DNA of 64,000 nt. Origin: Rhizobiales bacterium Ga0077537 (GTDB taxonomy: Bacteria > Pseudomonadota > Alphaproteobacteria > Rhizobiales > Hyphomicrobiaceae). The first letter of the stretch is position 1. Every line of letters starts with the position of its first letter. Shown in pieces: positions 61,587 through 64,000 of this stretch. The DNA lies in contig LNEM01000023.1 in NCBI GenBank assembly GCA_001464955.1, forward strand, positions 1-64,000. The letters are read 5' to 3'. Made by a program: the position numbers and the translations under genes. Under the pieces are notes generated by a model that saw only the letters and a list, made by a program, of their open reading frames with translations, had not been told where the DNA came from and ran no database searches.

Positions 61587-62594
61587 ATGTTGAGGACAAT
61601 GCGTGCTGCAGCGCTTGGCGCGGCAGTGATGGTCGGCGGCGTGATGCCGGCGCTCGCAGCCGACGCCATCTGCTACAATTGCCCACCGCAGTGGGCAGAC
61701 TGGGCCTCCGTCCTGAAGGCGATCAAGACCGAGCTCGGTCTCGAAGTGCCGCACGATAACAAGAACTCGGGCCAGACGCTTTCCCAGCTCATCGCCGAGA
61801 AGGCCAACCCGGTCGCGGATTTCGCGTATTACGGCGTGACGTTCGGCATCAAGGCCAAGGCCGAGGGCGTGACGCAGGCCTACAAGCCGAAGGGCTTCGA
61901 CGAAGTTCCGGCCGGCTTGAAGGACCCCGAGGGGCACTGGGTGACGATCCACTCCGGCACGATCGGACTGTTCGTCAACGTCGACGCGCTCGGCGGCAAG
62001 CCGGTGCCCAAGTGCTGGGCCGACCTGACGAAGCCGGAGTACTCAGGCCTCGTCGGCTACCTCGATCCGTCGTCGGCGTTCGTCGGCTACGTCGGCGCCG
62101 TGGCCGTCAATCGCGCCCTCGGCGGGGACTTTAGCAACTTCGACAAGGCGATCGGCTATTTCAAGGATCTCTTGAAGAACAAGCCGATCGTCGCCAAGCA
62201 GACGTCTTATGCGCGCGTCGTATCGGGCGAAATCCCGATCCTGTTCGATTATGACTTCAACGCCTATCGCGCGAAGTACACCGAGAAGGGCAAGTTCGAG
62301 TTCGTCATTCCCTGCGAGGGGACCGTCGTCGTGCCCTACGTGGTCAGCCTGACCAAGGGCGCACCGAAGGCAGAGAACGCCAAGAAGGTGTTGGACTTCC
62401 TCCTGTCCGACAAGGGCCAGGCGCTTTGGACCAACGCCTACCTCAAGCCGGCGCGTCCGGTGCAGCTGCCGGAAGAGGTCGCCAAGCGCTTCCTGCCCGA
62501 CAGCGAGTATGCGCGCGCCACGCCGCTCGACTACGCCGAGATGGAGAAAGTCCAGAAGGCCTTCTCCGACCGCTATCTGGCCGAGGTTCGCTGA
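61587..62594 (+). CDS. ABC transporter periplasmic binding protein
   Basis: The 335-residue protein has a signal peptide (AAALGAAVMVGGVMPALAA, cleavage near residue 25) and a type-2 solute-binding fold of the Fe3+/thiamine/polyamine class (family 1): the first strand leads to VLKAIKTELGLEV, then FAYYGVTFGIKAKAEGV, GTIGLFVNVDALGGKPVPKCWADLTKPEYSGLVGYLDPSSAF, and SLTKGAPKAENAKKVLDFLLSDKGQALWTNAYLKPARPV near the end. Two permeases follow, so it captures a solute in the periplasm. The CYNC near the mature N-terminus is unusual. The solute is unknown. Confidence 0.92.
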   Translation: MLRTMRAAALGAAVMVGGVMPALAADAICYNCPPQWADWASVLKAIKTELGLEVPHDNKNSGQTLSQLIAEKANPVADFAYYGVTFGIKAKAEGVTQAYKPKGFDEVPAGLKDPEGHWVTIHSGTIGLFVNVDALGGKPVPKCWADLTKPEYSGLVGYLDPSSAFVGYVGAVAVNRALGGDFSNFDKAIGYFKDLLKNKPIVAKQTSYARVVSGEIPILFDYDFNAYRAKYTEKGKFEFVIPCEGTVVVPYVVSLTKGAPKAENAKKVLDFLLSDKGQALWTNAYLKPARPVQLPEEVAKRFLPDSEYARATPLDYAEMEKVQKAFSDRYLAEVR

Positions 62595-62688
62595 GGCTGG
62601 CCTGTTGTCTGGAGCACGGCGGAATCAGTCGCCGTGCTCCCTCCAACTCGACCGCATTGGTCGAGCGCCGAAGCGAGAGGCCTCGTCC

Positions 62689-63507
62689 ATGACGTCCGCG
62701 ACGCGCTTTTCCGTCATTCTGATCTTGCCGCTGACGATCGTGGTGGTCGCGTTCTTCCTCCTGCCGATGGCCGAGCTGTTCGCGCGCAGTTTCGTCTCGC
62801 GCAACGGCGGCATCACCTACGCCGAGATCCTCGCCACGCCGCGCTACCTGTCGAGCCTCGGCGCCACGCTGATCGTGGCGGCGCTCACCACGGTGATCAC
62901 GCTTGCGCTGTCGACACTGGTCGGGCTCCTGCTCGCCAGATCGCGCTTTCCCGGCCGGTCGCTGCTGCTGGCCGTGCTCACCTTCCCGCTGGCCTTTCCC
63001 GGCGTCGTCGTCGGCTTCCTCGTCATCCTGCTCGCCGGCAGGCAAGGTCTCATCGGTGAAGTGACGCGTCTGGCGACCGGCGAGAAGCTCGTGTTCGCCT
63101 ACTCCATGACCGGCCTGCTCGTCGGCTACCTGTATTTTTCGATTCCCCGCGTGCTGCTCACCATCGTCGCCGCGGCCGAAAAGCTCGATCCGGCGCTCGA
63201 GGAAGCGGCGCGCTCGCTGGGCGCCGGCCCCTGGCGCGTCCTTTCGGACATCATTCTGCCGGCACTCAGACCGGCCATGCTCGCCTCGGGCGCGCTCGCG
63301 TTCGCCACTGCGATGGGAGCCTTCGGCACAGCTTTCACGCTGGCGACCAACATCGACGTTCTGCCGATGGTCATCTACACGGAGTTCACGCTGAACGCGA
63401 ACATCGCCATGGCGGCGGCGCTCTCGATCGTGCTCGGCCTCATCACCTGGCTGGCGCTCGCAATCGCGCGCCAAGCCTCTGGCGCGTCAGTCGCGGCGGC
63501 AGGGTGA
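62689..63507 (+). CDS. ABC transporter permease 1
   Basis: The 272-residue inner-membrane protein has about six helices, beginning VILILPLTIVVVAFFLLPMAELFARSF. The cytoplasmic EAA loop, which contacts the ATPase, reads LEEAARSLGAGPWRVLSDIILPALRPAMLASGALAF. The size and motif match permeases of binding-protein-dependent importers of the thiamine/iron/spermidine group. It follows the binding protein by 94 bases and precedes a second permease by five. The ATPase gene is expected beyond the window. Confidence 0.9.
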   Translation: MTSATRFSVILILPLTIVVVAFFLLPMAELFARSFVSRNGGITYAEILATPRYLSSLGATLIVAALTTVITLALSTLVGLLLARSRFPGRSLLLAVLTFPLAFPGVVVGFLVILLAGRQGLIGEVTRLATGEKLVFAYSMTGLLVGYLYFSIPRVLLTIVAAAEKLDPALEEAARSLGAGPWRVLSDIILPALRPAMLASGALAFATAMGAFGTAFTLATNIDVLPMVIYTEFTLNANIAMAAALSIVLGLITWLALAIARQASGASVAAAG

Positions 63508-63512
63508 TCGAC

Positions 63513-64000
63513 ATGCAAGCCACTCTCCTTCGATCGGTTCAGGTTTTGGCCACCATCCTCGTCACGGCATTTCTCGTCGTCCCGATGGTGCTTTCGCTGA
63601 TGGCGGGCGTGACCGTGAATTACTTCCAGGGCATCCTGCGAAGCGGCGTCACGCTGCAGTGGGTTGCAGAGGTTTGGGCGCTCTATGCGGACACGATCCT
63701 GCTTTCGCTGAAGATCGCCATTGCGACGCTCGCAGCCACGCTGGCCATCGGCGTTCCGGCGGCCTACGTGCTCAACCGGCATCCGTCGCGCCTGTCCCGC
63801 GCCATCGAGGAGATCGTCACGCTGCCTCTGGCGATCCCGGGGCTTGCCATCGCGCTGGCCCTGCTGATCTCCTACGGATCGGCCGGCGAATTCCGCAAGA
63901 GCTGGGCGTTCATCCTCGTCGGCCATGTGCTCTACACGCTGCCGTTCATGATCCGCGCGGTGATGGCCGTTCTGGCTTCGATCGATGCCCGGACGCTCGA
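63513..64000 (+). CDS. ABC transporter permease 2 (runs off the window)
   Basis: ATG 63513 opens a reading frame that is still open at base 64000 (about 162 codons). It starts with a membrane helix (QVLATILVTAFLVVPMVLSLMAGVTV) followed by typical permease segments LLSLKIAIATLAATLAIGVPAAYVLNRHPSRLSRAIEEIVTLPLAIPGLAIALALLISYGS. It is the partner of permease 1; the heterodimer would form the membrane channel of the importer. The conserved EAA loop must lie beyond the window, so only the first half can be judged. Confidence 0.88.
   Translation, partial: MQATLLRSVQVLATILVTAFLVVPMVLSLMAGVTVNYFQGILRSGVTLQWVAEVWALYADTILLSLKIAIATLAATLAIGVPAAYVLNRHPSRLSRAIEEIVTLPLAIPGLAIALALLISYGSAGEFRKSWAFILVGHVLYTLPFMIRAVMAVLASIDARTL

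Overview
The window is GC-rich, gene-dense DNA from an alphaproteobacterium. The support is the gene content (ubiE, SelO, a SAF-domain dehydrogenase with a UxaA dehydratase, CaiB/acyl-CoA dehydrogenase, emrRAB-like pump), the rhizobial-type integrases and the absence of any plasmid backbone. Order and genus cannot be fixed from the sequence alone. Most of the window is ordinary chromosome with metabolic, transport and envelope genes. It is interrupted by two integration sites in tRNA genes.

Left edge (1-2025): the end of a genomic island that continues out of the window to the left. An AlpA-type DNA-binding protein and a tyrosine integrase abut tRNA-Ala(GGC), and the integrase stop codon lies inside the tRNA gene. 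2.1-5.6 kb: a leftward three-gene unit of an FHA-zinc-ribbon protein, an FHA-oxidoreductase fusion and a membrane protein. 5.8-15.7 kb: quinone reductase, GST, small envelope proteins, and a group that looks like sugar-acid or hydroxy-acid catabolism (SDR, SAF-type dehydrogenase, MFS transporter, PhyH dioxygenase, UxaA/altronate-dehydratase family enzyme). 15.8-20.4 kb: a GYF_2 protein of unusual composition, an SRPBCC protein with a DMT permease, and a divergent class A penicillin-binding protein. 20.4-23.6 kb: an emrRAB-like efflux operon with a 16-bp palindromic operator. 23.7-39.2 kb: prfC, amidase, selO, ubiE, a Kef-type antiporter, an HpcH/HpaI aldolase, a hybrid histidine kinase, a CoA-transferase/acyl-CoA dehydrogenase pair, a cupin, an AstE/AspA-like deacylase, and tRNA-Tyr.

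39.2-57.9 kb: an 18.6-kb element integrated in tRNA-Tyr(GTA), bounded by a perfect 55-bp direct repeat (39218-39272 and 57827-57881). The integrase lies next to the right repeat. Leftward genes, many overlapping by 4 bp, encode an AlpA-like protein, a replication-type HTH protein with five 22/23-bp dyad repeats inside its gene, two different terminase-small-subunit-like proteins, a VRR-NUC nuclease, a free-standing domain resembling the tail of phage S49 prohead proteases, tail-assembly chaperones with a canonical -1 frameshift site (GGGAAAC), a tape measure protein and a minor tail protein Z-like protein. I find no large terminase, portal, capsid, major tail, baseplate or lysis gene. Because the genes are intact and tightly packed, a phage satellite (or a very selectively retained prophage) is a better fit than a random decayed prophage. 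This is the most interesting part of the window. An orphan nucleotidyltransferase near the left repeat is the likeliest cargo gene.

57.9-60.4 kb: degraded DNA containing sequence related to the left end of the element and gene fragments, around one intact racemase/decarboxylase-family gene. 60.5-64.0 kb: a LacI-type regulator with a perfect 16-bp operator just upstream of its start, followed by an ABC importer (binding protein and two permeases, the second running off the window).
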